Of a stretch of 64,000 nucleotides of DNA, positions 8,975-16,689 are shown in pieces. Source of the stretch: Legionella sp. (lineage in GTDB: Bacteria > Pseudomonadota > Gammaproteobacteria > Legionellales > Legionellaceae); the NCBI GenBank assembly GCA_030158115.1, contig JAOATK010000035.1:1-64000 (forward strand). Reading direction: 5' to 3'. The position numbers were made by a program, and so were the translations under genes. The number at the start of each line of letters is the position of its first letter. Positions within the stretch are counted from its first letter, which is position 1. Under the pieces are notes generated by a model. That model did no database searches, was not told where the DNA came from, and worked only from the letters and a program-made list of their open reading frames with translations.

Positions 8975-9003
8975 TTGACAAGAATTTATACTTTTCATAT
9001 GCT
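8975..9003 (+). promoter_or_regulatory. Sigma-70 promoter for queF
   Basis: A perfect TTGACA (8975-8980) and TATGCT (8998-9003) are separated by 17 nt, about 65 nt upstream of the chosen queF start. The same gap should hold the antitoxin promoter on the opposite strand. Confidence 0.65.
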
Positions 9004-9067
9004 ACTGAACCAGCTAAGAACAATAATTTTGCTATAAGTGCCCGTTAATATGGGGGAGTTCCAGTGT

Positions 9068-9925
9068 ATGAGTGATAAATCAGAAAATAAACACCAAATT
9101 AAACCGGAGCAATCTGAATTAGGGTTATCCTCTAGTTATGATTTGCATTACAACCCTGAACGATTATTTGCTATTCCTCGTGCTGGAAAGCGTGAAGAAA
9201 TTGGTATTGAAGCTAATCAATTGCCTTTTTATGGCTTTGATTGTTGGAATCATTATGAAGTGTCATGGCTCAATGAGAAGGGAAAACCCATCGTTGCAGT
9301 GGCTGAGATTATTTATGATTGTGAAACACCCTATTTAATCGAATCAAAATCATTAAAACTTTACTTTAATTCATTTAATAACACTCAATTTAAAGACAGT
9401 GAGGAAGTAAGATATACAGTAGAACAAGATTTATCTAAACGGTTGAAAGGGGATGTGCAGGTTAGAGTGCTGTCTTTAAAAGAAGAAAAACTCACCCAAA
9501 TTCAATCTAAACTTAGAGGTGAATGCATCGATGATCTCGATGTGCCTTGTTCGGTGTATCTTGTTGATCCAGATTTTCTTTTTGTAGAAGAGAATAAAGT
9601 AGAAGAAATATTATACTCTGATTTATTGAAGTCTAATTGTCTGATAACCAATCAACCAGATTGGGGTAGTGTGCAAATAGAATATAAAGGCAATCAAATC
9701 AATAGAGAGGGGTTGCTGAAATATTTGGTTTCATTTCGCAATCACAATGAATTTCATGAACAATGCATCGAACGGATTTTTATAGACATTATGAATCATT
9801 GTAAGCCTGAAAAGCTTAGCGTGTATGGACGGTATACTCGACGTGGTGGTTTAGATATCAATCCTTATCGCTCCACTGAGCGGGCGAGGCCAAAAGAATT
9901 AAACTGTCGATTGGTTAGGCAATAA
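9068..9925 (+). CDS. queF: NADPH-dependent 7-cyano-7-deazaguanine reductase
   Basis: QueF reduces preQ0 to preQ1 in queuosine biosynthesis. The protein is a long, unimodular-duplicated type like the E. coli enzyme (282 residues), here 285. The catalytic cysteine is in LLKSNCLITNQPDWG, followed by the conserved Asp. The substrate/NADPH-binding elements NEFHEQCIERIF and YGRYTRRGGLDINPYR are present. I place the start at the ATG at 9068, behind a GGGGGAG site, and not at an upstream GTG (9038), because that gives the usual length. The 3' end overlaps the convergent yggU-like gene by 27 bp. Confidence 0.95.
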   Translation: MSDKSENKHQIKPEQSELGLSSSYDLHYNPERLFAIPRAGKREEIGIEANQLPFYGFDCWNHYEVSWLNEKGKPIVAVAEIIYDCETPYLIESKSLKLYFNSFNNTQFKDSEEVRYTVEQDLSKRLKGDVQVRVLSLKEEKLTQIQSKLRGECIDDLDVPCSVYLVDPDFLFVEENKVEEILYSDLLKSNCLITNQPDWGSVQIEYKGNQINREGLLKYLVSFRNHNEFHEQCIERIFIDIMNHCKPEKLSVYGRYTRRGGLDINPYRSTERARPKELNCRLVRQ

Positions 9926-10195
9926 ATCATCAGGATTAACAAGACTGCCTGTTATCACTACCAGTTTATGTCGGGATTTATCACCTCTTTTTAACGACAC
10001 TTGCCTAAGGGGCACTTTAAACCATGAAGCTAGGCATGCGAGTAAAGTATCGTTTGCGCGACCGTTAACCGGTGGTGTATTTAATCGAATTTTCAGTGCA
10101 TCACCGAGAAGCCCTGTTATCTCCGTGCGCTTAGCTCCTGGCTGTACGTATAGGTTAATTATAACAGTTTCCTCCCCCTGATATTTATACCACAT
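9899..10195 (-). CDS. YggU family protein (DUF167)
   Basis: A 98-residue member of the DUF167/YggU family, recognised by VQPGAKRTEITG, the LKIRLNTPPVNGRAND block and the final KSRHKLVVITG. The biochemical role is not established. In many gammaproteobacteria it follows yggT and proC, but here neither is present, so the usual neighbourhood is lost. A GAGGGT site precedes the ATG. It converges on queF and overlaps its last 27 bp. Confidence 0.85.
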   Translation of the reverse strand: MWYKYQGEETVIINLYVQPGAKRTEITGLLGDALKIRLNTPPVNGRANDTLLACLASWFKVPLRQVSLKRGDKSRHKLVVITGSLVNPDDLLPNQSTV

Positions 10196-10212
10196 TCAAT
10201 TACCCTCAAAAG

Positions 10213-10350
10213 TTATTTTGGAGTGGGTTTATCGTTGTTTAAAAAATCATAAGTCAATTTAAATACGAGTTTTTGGTAAGTTAAAAAGACTTTATTAATA
10301 GCGGATGCTTGTTTAAGCATTCTATGCATCTGATAGTTTAAAGTAGCCAT
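10213..10350 (-). CDS. Possible 45-residue small protein upstream of yggU-like gene
   Basis: A short frame starts MATLNYQMHRMLKQAS and ends DFLNNDKPTPK, 17 nt before the YggU-type gene on the same strand. The frame stays open for about 23 codons upstream of the ATG without another ATG. The product would be basic and helical. No ribosome-binding site is visible, so this may be a remnant or chance. It lies where yggT would normally be but does not resemble YggT. Confidence 0.25.
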   Translation of the reverse strand: MATLNYQMHRMLKQASAINKVFLTYQKLVFKLTYDFLNNDKPTPK

Positions 10351-10457
10351 GTATCTGTGAGTTTCAAGAATCGTATTAATAATACCACAAAAATCTCCGC
10401 GCTTTGGGGGTATTATCTATATTGATTGGCAGGCAAAATCTTAAATAGTGTATGAGC

Positions 10458-11363
10458 TTAGTTAATGAGTTGCGTTATCACTATTTTAACCAAATCAGCA
10501 AATAATTGGTAACTATTTTGTTTATGAGATGTGGTTCTCCACGCCATCCCAATTTCGCGATATGCATTAGCTGGCAAAGAATGAGTAATTAAATTCGAAC
10601 CAGCTAGAATCCCGCTGTCAATTGCCAGCTGAGGAAAAATAGTAACACCAAGTTCTGAAATGACCATTTGCATGAGCGTATGAAGGCTGCTTGCAAAAAA
10701 TGGATTTATTTTTTTACTATTTTTTAATGCACAAGCCTGCAGTGTATGGCCCGTTAAACAGTGCTCTTTTTCTAAAAAGAAAATACATTCATCGGGCCAT
10801 AAATCGACGGATTTCCCTTCAATTTTATCTAACCAAGTCTCTGGTAAAACTAATTGAAAAGGATCTTGACATAAAATCCGGGTATATAAATTTTTTGTTG
10901 GATAAGGCAAGGCCAGAATAATGATATCGATCTCACCAATTTCTAGTGAATGAATTAAATTGTCAGTCGTGTCTTCTCGGATTAATAATTTTAATTCCGG
11001 ATATGTTTTATGGCAGAGCGATACTAATCGACTCATAATAAAGGGCGCAATCGTTGGGATACATCCTAAACGTAAAACACCATGCATTAATTTACCTTCA
11101 TACTTCGCAAAATCCATTAACTCTTGAGCATTTTCAATAAGCGAGCGGCTCTTTTCAACAATATCCGCAGCTAAAGATGTAAAAATGAAAGTTTTATGTT
11201 CTCGCTCTAAGAGTTGAATACCTAATGTCTCTTCAAGCTGCACTATTGATGCGCTCATGGTGGATTGACTAATAAAACAAGCATCGGCGGCTTTACCAAA
11301 GTGCTGATAATCAAAAAGCGCCACTAGATATTGCAATTGTTTTAAGGTGGGGAGTTTTTTCAT
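10458..11363 (-). CDS. oxyR: OxyR-type LysR regulator of peroxide response
   Basis: A 301-residue LysR-type regulator. The N-terminal winged helix-turn-helix reads FGKAADACFISQSTMSASI (residues 22-40). In the effector domain Cys202 and Cys211 (EHCLTGHTLQAC) have the 9-residue spacing and surrounding residues of the redox pair Cys199/Cys208 of E. coli OxyR, so this is a real OxyR and not a generic LysR protein. It is divergent from ahpC-ahpD-sodC with a 98-bp gap, the classic arrangement for autoregulation and for activation of peroxide defence. Confidence 0.93.
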   Translation of the reverse strand: MKKLPTLKQLQYLVALFDYQHFGKAADACFISQSTMSASIVQLEETLGIQLLEREHKTFIFTSLAADIVEKSRSLIENAQELMDFAKYEGKLMHGVLRLGCIPTIAPFIMSRLVSLCHKTYPELKLLIREDTTDNLIHSLEIGEIDIIILALPYPTKNLYTRILCQDPFQLVLPETWLDKIEGKSVDLWPDECIFFLEKEHCLTGHTLQACALKNSKKINPFFASSLHTLMQMVISELGVTIFPQLAIDSGILAGSNLITHSLPANAYREIGMAWRTTSHKQNSYQLFADLVKIVITQLIN

Positions 11364-11399
11364 CGATTTTCTCGATTAATCTAATAAATTTAATTCATT

Positions 11400-11427
11400 T
11401 TAACTAATTATACACCATAGCTATACT
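11400..11427 (+). promoter_or_regulatory. Probable ahpC promoter
   Basis: TTAACT (11400-11405) and TATACT (11422-11427) are separated by 16 nt, 34 nt before ahpC. The spacer includes the ATAG of an ATAGCTAT palindrome. The gap is expected to hold an OxyR site, but a full ATAG-N7-CTAT tandem could not be confirmed by eye. Confidence 0.55.
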
Positions 11428-11461
11428 GACTTGGAAATAATGACTTAATGAGGAAAAAATC

Positions 11462-12010
11462 ATGTTAACCATAGGCCAAAAAATACCAAGCTTCAACATC
11501 ATTGCGGTGAAACCAGGTTTTAATCATCCTGAGGAAAATAAGCAATCTGCTTTTGAAACTATTACAGAAAAAAGCTTCCCAACAAAATGGAAGGTGCTGT
11601 TTTTTTACCCTAAAGATTTCACGTTTGTATGTCCTACAGAAATTGTGGAATTTGCAAAATTAGCAAATGAATTTGCTGAGCGAGATGCCATTGTATTAGG
11701 TGGAAGTTTGGATAACGAATTCGTAAAGCTTGCTTGGCGTCGCGAGCACAATGACTTGCAAGGGCTAAATCAATACAGTTTTGCTGACGTCAAAGGACAA
11801 TTGACAGATGGTTTTGGAATTCGCGACCACGAAAGTGGGGTCCCTTTACGAGCTACTTTTATTATTGATCCTGAAAATACGATTCAGCATGTTAGCGTGA
11901 ATGGGTTACAAGTAGGTCGTAGCCCTCAAGAAGTATTACGCATTTTAGATGGTTTACAAACTGATGAACTGTGTCCATGTAACCGTCCTATAGGTGGCGA
12001 AACACTTTAG
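11462..12010 (+). CDS. ahpC: Alkyl hydroperoxide reductase, AhpC peroxiredoxin
   Basis: A 182-residue typical 2-Cys peroxiredoxin that reduces H2O2 and organic peroxides. The peroxidatic cysteine is Cys57 (DFTFVCPTE). The C-terminus carries a CxC pair, Cys171 and Cys173 (ELCPCNR), as in the mycobacterial AhpC that is reduced by AhpD, and unlike enteric AhpC/AhpF. The partner AhpD is encoded 10 nt downstream. AGGA precedes the ATG. Divergent oxyR is the likely regulator. Confidence 0.95.
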   Translation: MLTIGQKIPSFNIIAVKPGFNHPEENKQSAFETITEKSFPTKWKVLFFYPKDFTFVCPTEIVEFAKLANEFAERDAIVLGGSLDNEFVKLAWRREHNDLQGLNQYSFADVKGQLTDGFGIRDHESGVPLRATFIIDPENTIQHVSVNGLQVGRSPQEVLRILDGLQTDELCPCNRPIGGETL

Positions 12011-12020
12011 GAGATTAACA

Positions 12021-12572
12021 ATGAAACTTGAACAAATAAAAGAAAATTTACCCGATTATGCAAAAGATATTCGTTTAAATCTTAGCAATTTATTTGGGAA
12101 TATTGAATCATCTGGATTAAGTTCAACCCAATTTTACGGTAGTGCATTAGCTATTGCTTATAGTCTTAAAAATAAAACACTTATTCGTGCACTTGAATTT
12201 GAAAGCCAAAATGCAGGTTTTTCGGATTTATTTTTTGCTGCAAAAACCGCGGCAAGCTTAATGGCTATGAATAATATTTATTATCGAGCAATTCATTTAG
12301 CAGAAAATAAAGAGCTGTCTGCAATGCCTGCAAATTTGCGTATGAATGGTTTAATTCATCACGGTATAGATAAAGTCGATTTTGAGTTGTTTGCTTTGGC
12401 TGTATCAGCTATCAATGGTTGTGGATTGTGTGTTCATTCACACGTTAAACAATTATTAGAGCATTCGGTTACAAAAATTGCAATTCAGACTGTTTTACGT
12501 CTTGCTGCTATACTCAATGCATTAGTAACTGCTTACGGTTGCGCTGACAACAACCTTAATTTGGAGATTTAA
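12021..12572 (+). CDS. ahpD: Alkylhydroperoxidase AhpD, reductant of AhpC
   Basis: A 183-residue AhpD. The catalytic residues Glu122, Cys134, Cys137 and His141 ([11 protein letters not shown]) keep exactly the spacing of the M. tuberculosis enzyme (Glu118/Cys130/Cys133/His137). AhpD passes electrons to the CxC tail of AhpC. The start is the ATG at 12021 behind TAGGAG. A longer frame beginning inside ahpC has no ribosome-binding site. It is 10 nt after ahpC and 1 nt before sodC, so one operon is likely. Confidence 0.95.
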   Translation: MKLEQIKENLPDYAKDIRLNLSNLFGNIESSGLSSTQFYGSALAIAYSLKNKTLIRALEFESQNAGFSDLFFAAKTAASLMAMNNIYYRAIHLAENKELSAMPANLRMNGLIHHGIDKVDFELFALAVSAINGCGLCVHSHVKQLLEHSVTKIAIQTVLRLAAILNALVTAYGCADNNLNLEI

Positions 12573-12573
12573 A

Positions 12574-13074
12574 ATGAAAAAACATCAAGTTATTTTAGGT
12601 ATCCTATTTCTATGGGCGAGTACGAGCCAGGCAGATACGACTTCTGCGACTTTATATTCTACTCATCAGGATAATCAAAGCGTGTCGCTGGGTCGAGTTA
12701 TTTTTACTGATACTCGTTACGGCTTGCTAATTCAACCTGATCTAGCGAATTTAACACCTGGTTTGCATGGGTTGCATTTGCATCAGCATCCTGACTGTGG
12801 CGATATGGGAAACCATGCTGGCGGGCATTTTGATCCACAAGAGACTAAAAGTCATCAAGGGCCTTATGGAAAAGGGCATTTAGGTGATTTACCCGCCTTG
12901 TATGTTGACATAAATGGCAAAGCAACCCTTGTAACATTAGCCCCAAGACTTCATGTGAGCGATTTGCAAGGACTAACGCTTATGATCCATGAAAATGGAG
13001 ATAATTACTCAGACAATCCTCCCTTAGGTGGAGGAGGTTCGCGTATAGCTTGTGGCGTCATTTCAAATTTATAG
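12574..13074 (+). CDS. sodC: Periplasmic Cu/Zn superoxide dismutase
   Basis: A 166-residue SodC. The signal peptide [20 protein letters not shown] sends it to the periplasm, where it dismutates superoxide. Copper and zinc ligands are visible in [16 protein letters not shown] and RLHVSD, and the disulfide cysteines are in PDCGD and ACGV. It starts one base after ahpD, behind GGAG. Placing a periplasmic superoxide dismutase in the ahpC-ahpD operon joins production of H2O2 in the periplasm with its removal in the cytoplasm. Confidence 0.95.
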   Translation: MKKHQVILGILFLWASTSQADTTSATLYSTHQDNQSVSLGRVIFTDTRYGLLIQPDLANLTPGLHGLHLHQHPDCGDMGNHAGGHFDPQETKSHQGPYGKGHLGDLPALYVDINGKATLVTLAPRLHVSDLQGLTLMIHENGDNYSDNPPLGGGGSRIACGVISNL

Positions 13075-13100
13075 TACTTTAGTTTTTAAATTTAATGAAC

Positions 13101-13140
13101 TTTACAATGGTTATCTGGGATTTGCGATAACCATTGTAAA
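13101..13140 (+). terminator. Inverted repeat after sodC
   Basis: Perfect 15-bp arms (TTTACAATGGTTATC and its complement) flank a 10-nt loop, 26 nt after the sodC stop. There is no T run behind it, so it is a probable terminator or mRNA-stabilising hairpin of the ahpC-ahpD-sodC transcript. Confidence 0.6.
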
Positions 13141-13201
13141 TTGAGATATTGAATCTCTATTGAAAAGATAATAAGTATTTAACAATGAAAGAAGTATTGA
13201 T

Positions 13202-13618
13202 TTTCACAAATGAGTCACGCTGGAAAAATGGAAAGAAGAGTTGTTTGATGTTGATGTTCGAACAGTAAGAAAAGACTTGAAAATGGAAAAAAGCTAAAAT
13301 TCTTCTTAGTGAGCGTCGCCTTTATCAAAAAATTACAGATATTTATTCAACTAGCGTTGATTACAATAAAGTTGCACCAACTACTCGAGATTTTTTCGCT
13401 AAAGCGCAAAATAAACTGCATTATGTGATTCATGGTTGTACTGCATCTGAATTTGTGCTCGAACGTGCTGATAGCAACAAATCACATATAGGGCTCACGA
13501 GTTGGGAACATGGTCCAAACGGAAAATTCCTATGACGATGGAGGACTGGGCTACACGATTAGACAAATTTCTTGAGTTTGATGAACGTGATGTACTGCAA
13601 AATGCAGGAAAAATTTAA
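13202..13618 (+). pseudogene. Decayed rhuM-family gene (Fic/DOC N-terminal type)
   Basis: Three fragments of a RhuM-like protein can be read. The first is LEKWKEELFDVDVRTV, close to the helix-turn-helix-like start of the family. The second is SERRLYQKITDIYSTSVDY continuing to KSHIGLTSWEHGPNGK (from 13308). The third is PMTMEDWATRLDKFLEFDER ending QNAGKI and a stop at 13616-13618. A stop follows the first fragment. Between the second and third the frame changes and roughly 60 family residues are missing. RhuM genes are typical of genomic islands. This remnant ends 1 nt before the CCA end of tRNA-Arg, so it marks an old integrated element. Confidence 0.75.
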
Positions 13619-13619
13619 T

Positions 13620-13696
13620 TGGTGTCCTAGGGCGGATTCGAACCGCCGACCTGCCCCTTAGGAGGGGGCTGCGCTATCCAGCTGTGCCACCAGGAC
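13620..13696 (-). tRNA. tRNA-Arg (anticodon CCU)
   Basis: A 77-nt cloverleaf can be folded on the minus strand. The acceptor stem pairs GTCCTGG with CTAGGAC (one G-U). The anticodon loop CTCCTAA sits on a GCCCC/GGGGC stem, so the anticodon is CCT and reads AGG. The T arm contains GGTTCGAATCC, and the CCA end is encoded. The 3' end abuts the rhuM remnant. Confidence 0.95.
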
Positions 13697-13762
13697 GTAA
13701 GAGCTTATTTTACCTTTATTAGGAGTAAAAATCCACGCAAAATGGATTGAAAAGATCAGCTG

Positions 13763-14266
13763 TTAGCGATGGCCGTGAGTCGTAGTGGCACTGCTATGGC
13801 TGTGGATTACGCCACCAGATCCAGAGCCTGCACCACCACCATGCCCATGGGTTCCCCCACTATGTCCAGGCATTGAGCCACCATGTCCATAGATCGCACC
13901 ACCATGTCCATGCGTTATTCCACCAGGGCGATAGCTGCTAGCAAAAATACTTGAGTAGTAAGGGTAACTGTTTGCAGAGTAACCAGGGCTTACACTCCAA
14001 TAAGACATTCCATTACTTTTACTACAGCATATGTAAGCTAAAAAACCAACCAGTGCAATTCCCGCTAATATCGCTGGAATGAGAGGGAGGAATGCAAGAG
14101 CAGAGGATGTTGTTGCTACTACTAATGCAGTGGTTGCCATGCTGGTTTTTAGTGCGCCTACAGTTACTGCAGCAGTAAATAGGGCGGTAGCGCTCATTAC
14201 AGCCAAGCATTTTAATATGAAATACGAGTTAGTGGAATCTGTATTTTTTTTTGTTTTTTGAGCCAT
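13763..14266 (-). CDS. Membrane protein with Gly/His-rich repeat tail
   Basis: A 167-residue protein of unknown function. Residues about 15-80 form two or three hydrophobic segments (LAVMSATALFTAAVTVGAL; ALAFLPLIPAILAGIALVGF). The last 55 residues are a low-complexity tail built on HGHGG-like units spaced about eight residues (THGHGGAI, YGHGGSMP, THGHGGGA) and ending THGHR. Such His clusters bind Ni, Zn or Cu in other proteins, but whether this one does is inference. A strong GAGGTGAG site precedes the ATG. Confidence 0.75.
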   Translation of the reverse strand: MAQKTKKNTDSTNSYFILKCLAVMSATALFTAAVTVGALKTSMATTALVVATTSSALAFLPLIPAILAGIALVGFLAYICCSKSNGMSYWSVSPGYSANSYPYYSSIFASSYRPGGITHGHGGAIYGHGGSMPGHSGGTHGHGGGAGSGSGGVIHSHSSATTTHGHR

Positions 14267-14410
14267 TACTCACCTCGATTGTTTTTTTATGTGAAAAATG
14301 TAACAGATTTGTAAAGAAAAGTGAAGTGAAGTTATAATGTTGAATAACGTTCACCAAGTACACATAACATCAGCTAAGCTAAGAGGGTAGGTGATCATTT
14401 TGGAGCAGTC

Positions 14411-15262
14411 ATGTGTAGATTAATTGCTTATTTAGGACCGCATCTGTTGTTAGAGAATGTTTTGGTTAAACCGGTCAATTCAATCGTTATGCAGAGCTTG
14501 CATTCACGTGAGTCAAGCATTCCTACGAATGGGGATGGATTTGGGGTAGGTTGGTATGCACCTGAGATTGATTTGACACCTGCTTTATTTAGATCCATTT
14601 CACCTGCTTGGAGCGATGATAATTTATTGAATTTGACCGCAAAAATAAAATCCCCCCTTTTTTTTGGACATGTACGTGCCTCTAGTGGTGGCGGTGTCAC
14701 TCAGTATAACTGCCACCCATTTGTTCATGATCGGTGGATGTTAATGCATAATGGTGAGATTGCGAATTTTATGGCTGTTAAACGTCATTTGCGTCATTTG
14801 TTGGATGATGACATTTATAATTGGATTCAAGGTGAAACAGATTCAGAGCATTTATTTGCGTTGTTTTTGCAACTTGGCAAGGGTAAAGATTTAAGCCGGT
14901 TATCTGTGGTTGCTGATGTACTTGAGGCTACTTTTAGGAAAATTCTTCAGTTGATAAAAAAATACAGTCAACCTGCTCCATCTTATTTTAATATTTGTTT
15001 GACCGATGGTCGGCGGTTGTTTGTCAGTCGTTATTGCACTGATAAAAATAGGATGCCAGAAACCATGCATTACGCATTGGGTAGTCGTTTTATGGAAAAA
15101 AATCGTCAATATCATATGCTAAAAACAAATGGTAAGCCGCAGGCTCTGTTGGTTGCTTCTGAAAAATTAACTGATTTTGATGCTGAATGGCATGATGTGC
15201 CTGTGAATAAATTGATTATGATTGATGCGGATTTGAGCATTCAGGTTCGGGCTTTAGACTGA
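14411..15262 (+). CDS. Class II glutamine amidotransferase (YafJ-like)
   Basis: A 283-residue protein with an N-terminal nucleophile glutaminase fold. Cys2 (MCRLIAYLG) is the catalytic residue once Met is removed. GDGFGVGWY, the GHVRASSGG block, NCHPF, MHNGEIANF and GETDSEHLF are the hallmark glutaminase motifs. YafJ-type proteins have no attached synthetase domain and their physiological substrate is not established. A GGAG site precedes the ATG. It is a single gene, followed by palindromic repeats. Confidence 0.9.
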   Translation: MCRLIAYLGPHLLLENVLVKPVNSIVMQSLHSRESSIPTNGDGFGVGWYAPEIDLTPALFRSISPAWSDDNLLNLTAKIKSPLFFGHVRASSGGGVTQYNCHPFVHDRWMLMHNGEIANFMAVKRHLRHLLDDDIYNWIQGETDSEHLFALFLQLGKGKDLSRLSVVADVLEATFRKILQLIKKYSQPAPSYFNICLTDGRRLFVSRYCTDKNRMPETMHYALGSRFMEKNRQYHMLKTNGKPQALLVASEKLTDFDAEWHDVPVNKLIMIDADLSIQVRALD

Positions 15263-15318
15263 TATGAGGAATTTTGGCATTTAAAAAAACATACATGGTT
15301 TCTGTGGATGAGTTCGTT

Positions 15319-15479
15319 GCCTGGATGAGCTGAAAGATCGGTGGTACTGAATTCCCGGATTGCGCTTTGCTTCATCCATGCTTGTTATTAAAATTGCTGT
15401 TAATCGTAGGCTGGGTTGTAAAACCCAGCATTGTATGACATTTGGAGGATTATTTGCTGGGTTTACAATCCAGCTCTAC
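15319..15479. repeat. Gene-free stretch with family A and B palindromes
   Basis: The 312 bp between the amidotransferase gene and nrdB hold no gene. 15319-15381 is a degenerate family A element (GCCTGGATGA ... TTCATCCATG, with CCCGGATTGCGC inside). 15406-15479 is a family B element with long imperfect arms (GTAGGCTGGGTTGTAAA... against its complement), containing a smaller internal hairpin (GCTGGGTT/AACCCAGC). Confidence 0.7.
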
Positions 15480-15534
15480 AAGAGCGTAAAGTCTTGATGT
15501 AAATGCTATTAATTGTTAAAAACTATGGGGCGTT

Positions 15535-15560
15535 AAAAAGGCGTCTAAGACGCCTTTTTT
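15535..15560. terminator. Bidirectional rho-independent terminator
   Basis: AAAAAGGCGTCT and AGACGCCTTTTTT form a GC-rich stem flanked by A and T runs, so it can stop transcripts from both sides. It lies 14 nt after the nrdB stop and serves nrdAB. Confidence 0.85.
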
Positions 15561-15574
15561 CAATCAGATTACTT

Positions 15575-16675
15575 TTATTGCTCATCTTCCCAGCTTAACG
15601 TGCCACCAGCTTGATACTCAATCACACGGGTTTCAAAGAAGTTCTTTTCTTTCTTCAAATCCATCATTTCGCTCATCCAAGGGAATGGATTTTCAGCACC
15701 TGGCCATTGCTCAGGCAAGCCAATTTGAGTTAAACGACGGTTGGCAATGAAATGTAAATATTCTTCAAACATTTCTGCATTCATTCCCAAAATACCATGC
15801 GGCATGGTGTCCTGTGCGTATTGGTATTCCATCGCAACACCGTCTTTAATTAATTGAATGATTTCTTCTTTAAATTCAGGTGTCCATAAATTTGGATTTT
15901 CAATTTTAATTTGGTTAATGACGTCAATACCAAAATTCATGTGCATGGATTCATCACGTAAAATGTATTGGAACTGCTCGGATGTTCCTACCATTTTATT
16001 ACGGCGGCCCATGGATAGAATTTGTGTAAAGCCAACGTAGAAAAATATTCCTTCGAAAATCACATAAAAAGCTATCAAATCACGTAATAAACGTTGGTCA
16101 TCAGTGACAGTTCCTGTATGGAATGTTTCATCACCTAAGCTTTGAGTAAAGGGTAGGGCCCAGGAGGCTTTGGTAGCTACCGAAGGAATCTCCCTATACA
16201 TGTTAAATACTTCTGCTTCATCTAATCCTAAGCTTTCAATGACGTATTGATAGGCATGAGTATGAAGCGCTTCTTCAAATGCTTGTCGTAATAAATATTG
16301 TCGACATTCTGGGTTAGTAATATGTCGGTATACAGCAAGTACTAGATTGTTAGCAACTAATGAATCAGCAGTAGAAAAGAATCCTAAATTACGCTTGATA
16401 ATTAAACGCTCGTCATCTGTTAGCCCATTGGGATCTTTCCAGAGCGCTACGTCAGCGCTCATATTAATTTCATTAGGCATCCAATGATTAGCGCAGGCAG
16501 TTAGATACTTGTCCCAGGCCCACTTATATTTAAAGGGAACCAACTGATTTAAATCAGCGCGGCAGTTAATGATTTTTTTATCATCCACGTGAATCCGTGC
16601 CGCACCCATTTCCAAGGCTTCATAACCGGTAGCACCAGCATGGGCCGCTTCATGTATTATATTTGTTTCTTGCAT
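15575..16675 (-). CDS. nrdB: Class Ia ribonucleotide reductase, beta subunit
   Basis: NrdB carries the diiron-tyrosyl radical that drives reduction of ribonucleotides by NrdA. The 366-residue protein has the ligand/radical block [12 protein letters not shown] (ExxHxxxY, the tyrosine matching Tyr122 of E. coli) and the later DESMHMNFG ligands. I place the start at the ATG at 16675 behind AGGGGAA. An in-frame upstream start at 16699 would overlap nrdA. It is 14 nt downstream of nrdA and forms one operon with it. Confidence 0.95.
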   Translation of the reverse strand: MQETNIIHEAAHAGATGYEALEMGAARIHVDDKKIINCRADLNQLVPFKYKWAWDKYLTACANHWMPNEINMSADVALWKDPNGLTDDERLIIKRNLGFFSTADSLVANNLVLAVYRHITNPECRQYLLRQAFEEALHTHAYQYVIESLGLDEAEVFNMYREIPSVATKASWALPFTQSLGDETFHTGTVTDDQRLLRDLIAFYVIFEGIFFYVGFTQILSMGRRNKMVGTSEQFQYILRDESMHMNFGIDVINQIKIENPNLWTPEFKEEIIQLIKDGVAMEYQYAQDTMPHGILGMNAEMFEEYLHFIANRRLTQIGLPEQWPGAENPFPWMSEMMDLKKEKNFFETRVIEYQAGGTLSWEDEQ

Positions 16676-16689
16676 TGAAATTCCCCTAA

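Noticed and set aside
13840..13920. Short regular repeats that look like a CRISPR array
   Set aside because: They encode the HGHGG tail, the units are imperfect and very short, and no spacers of constant length or cas genes are present. No CRISPR array is seen in the window.
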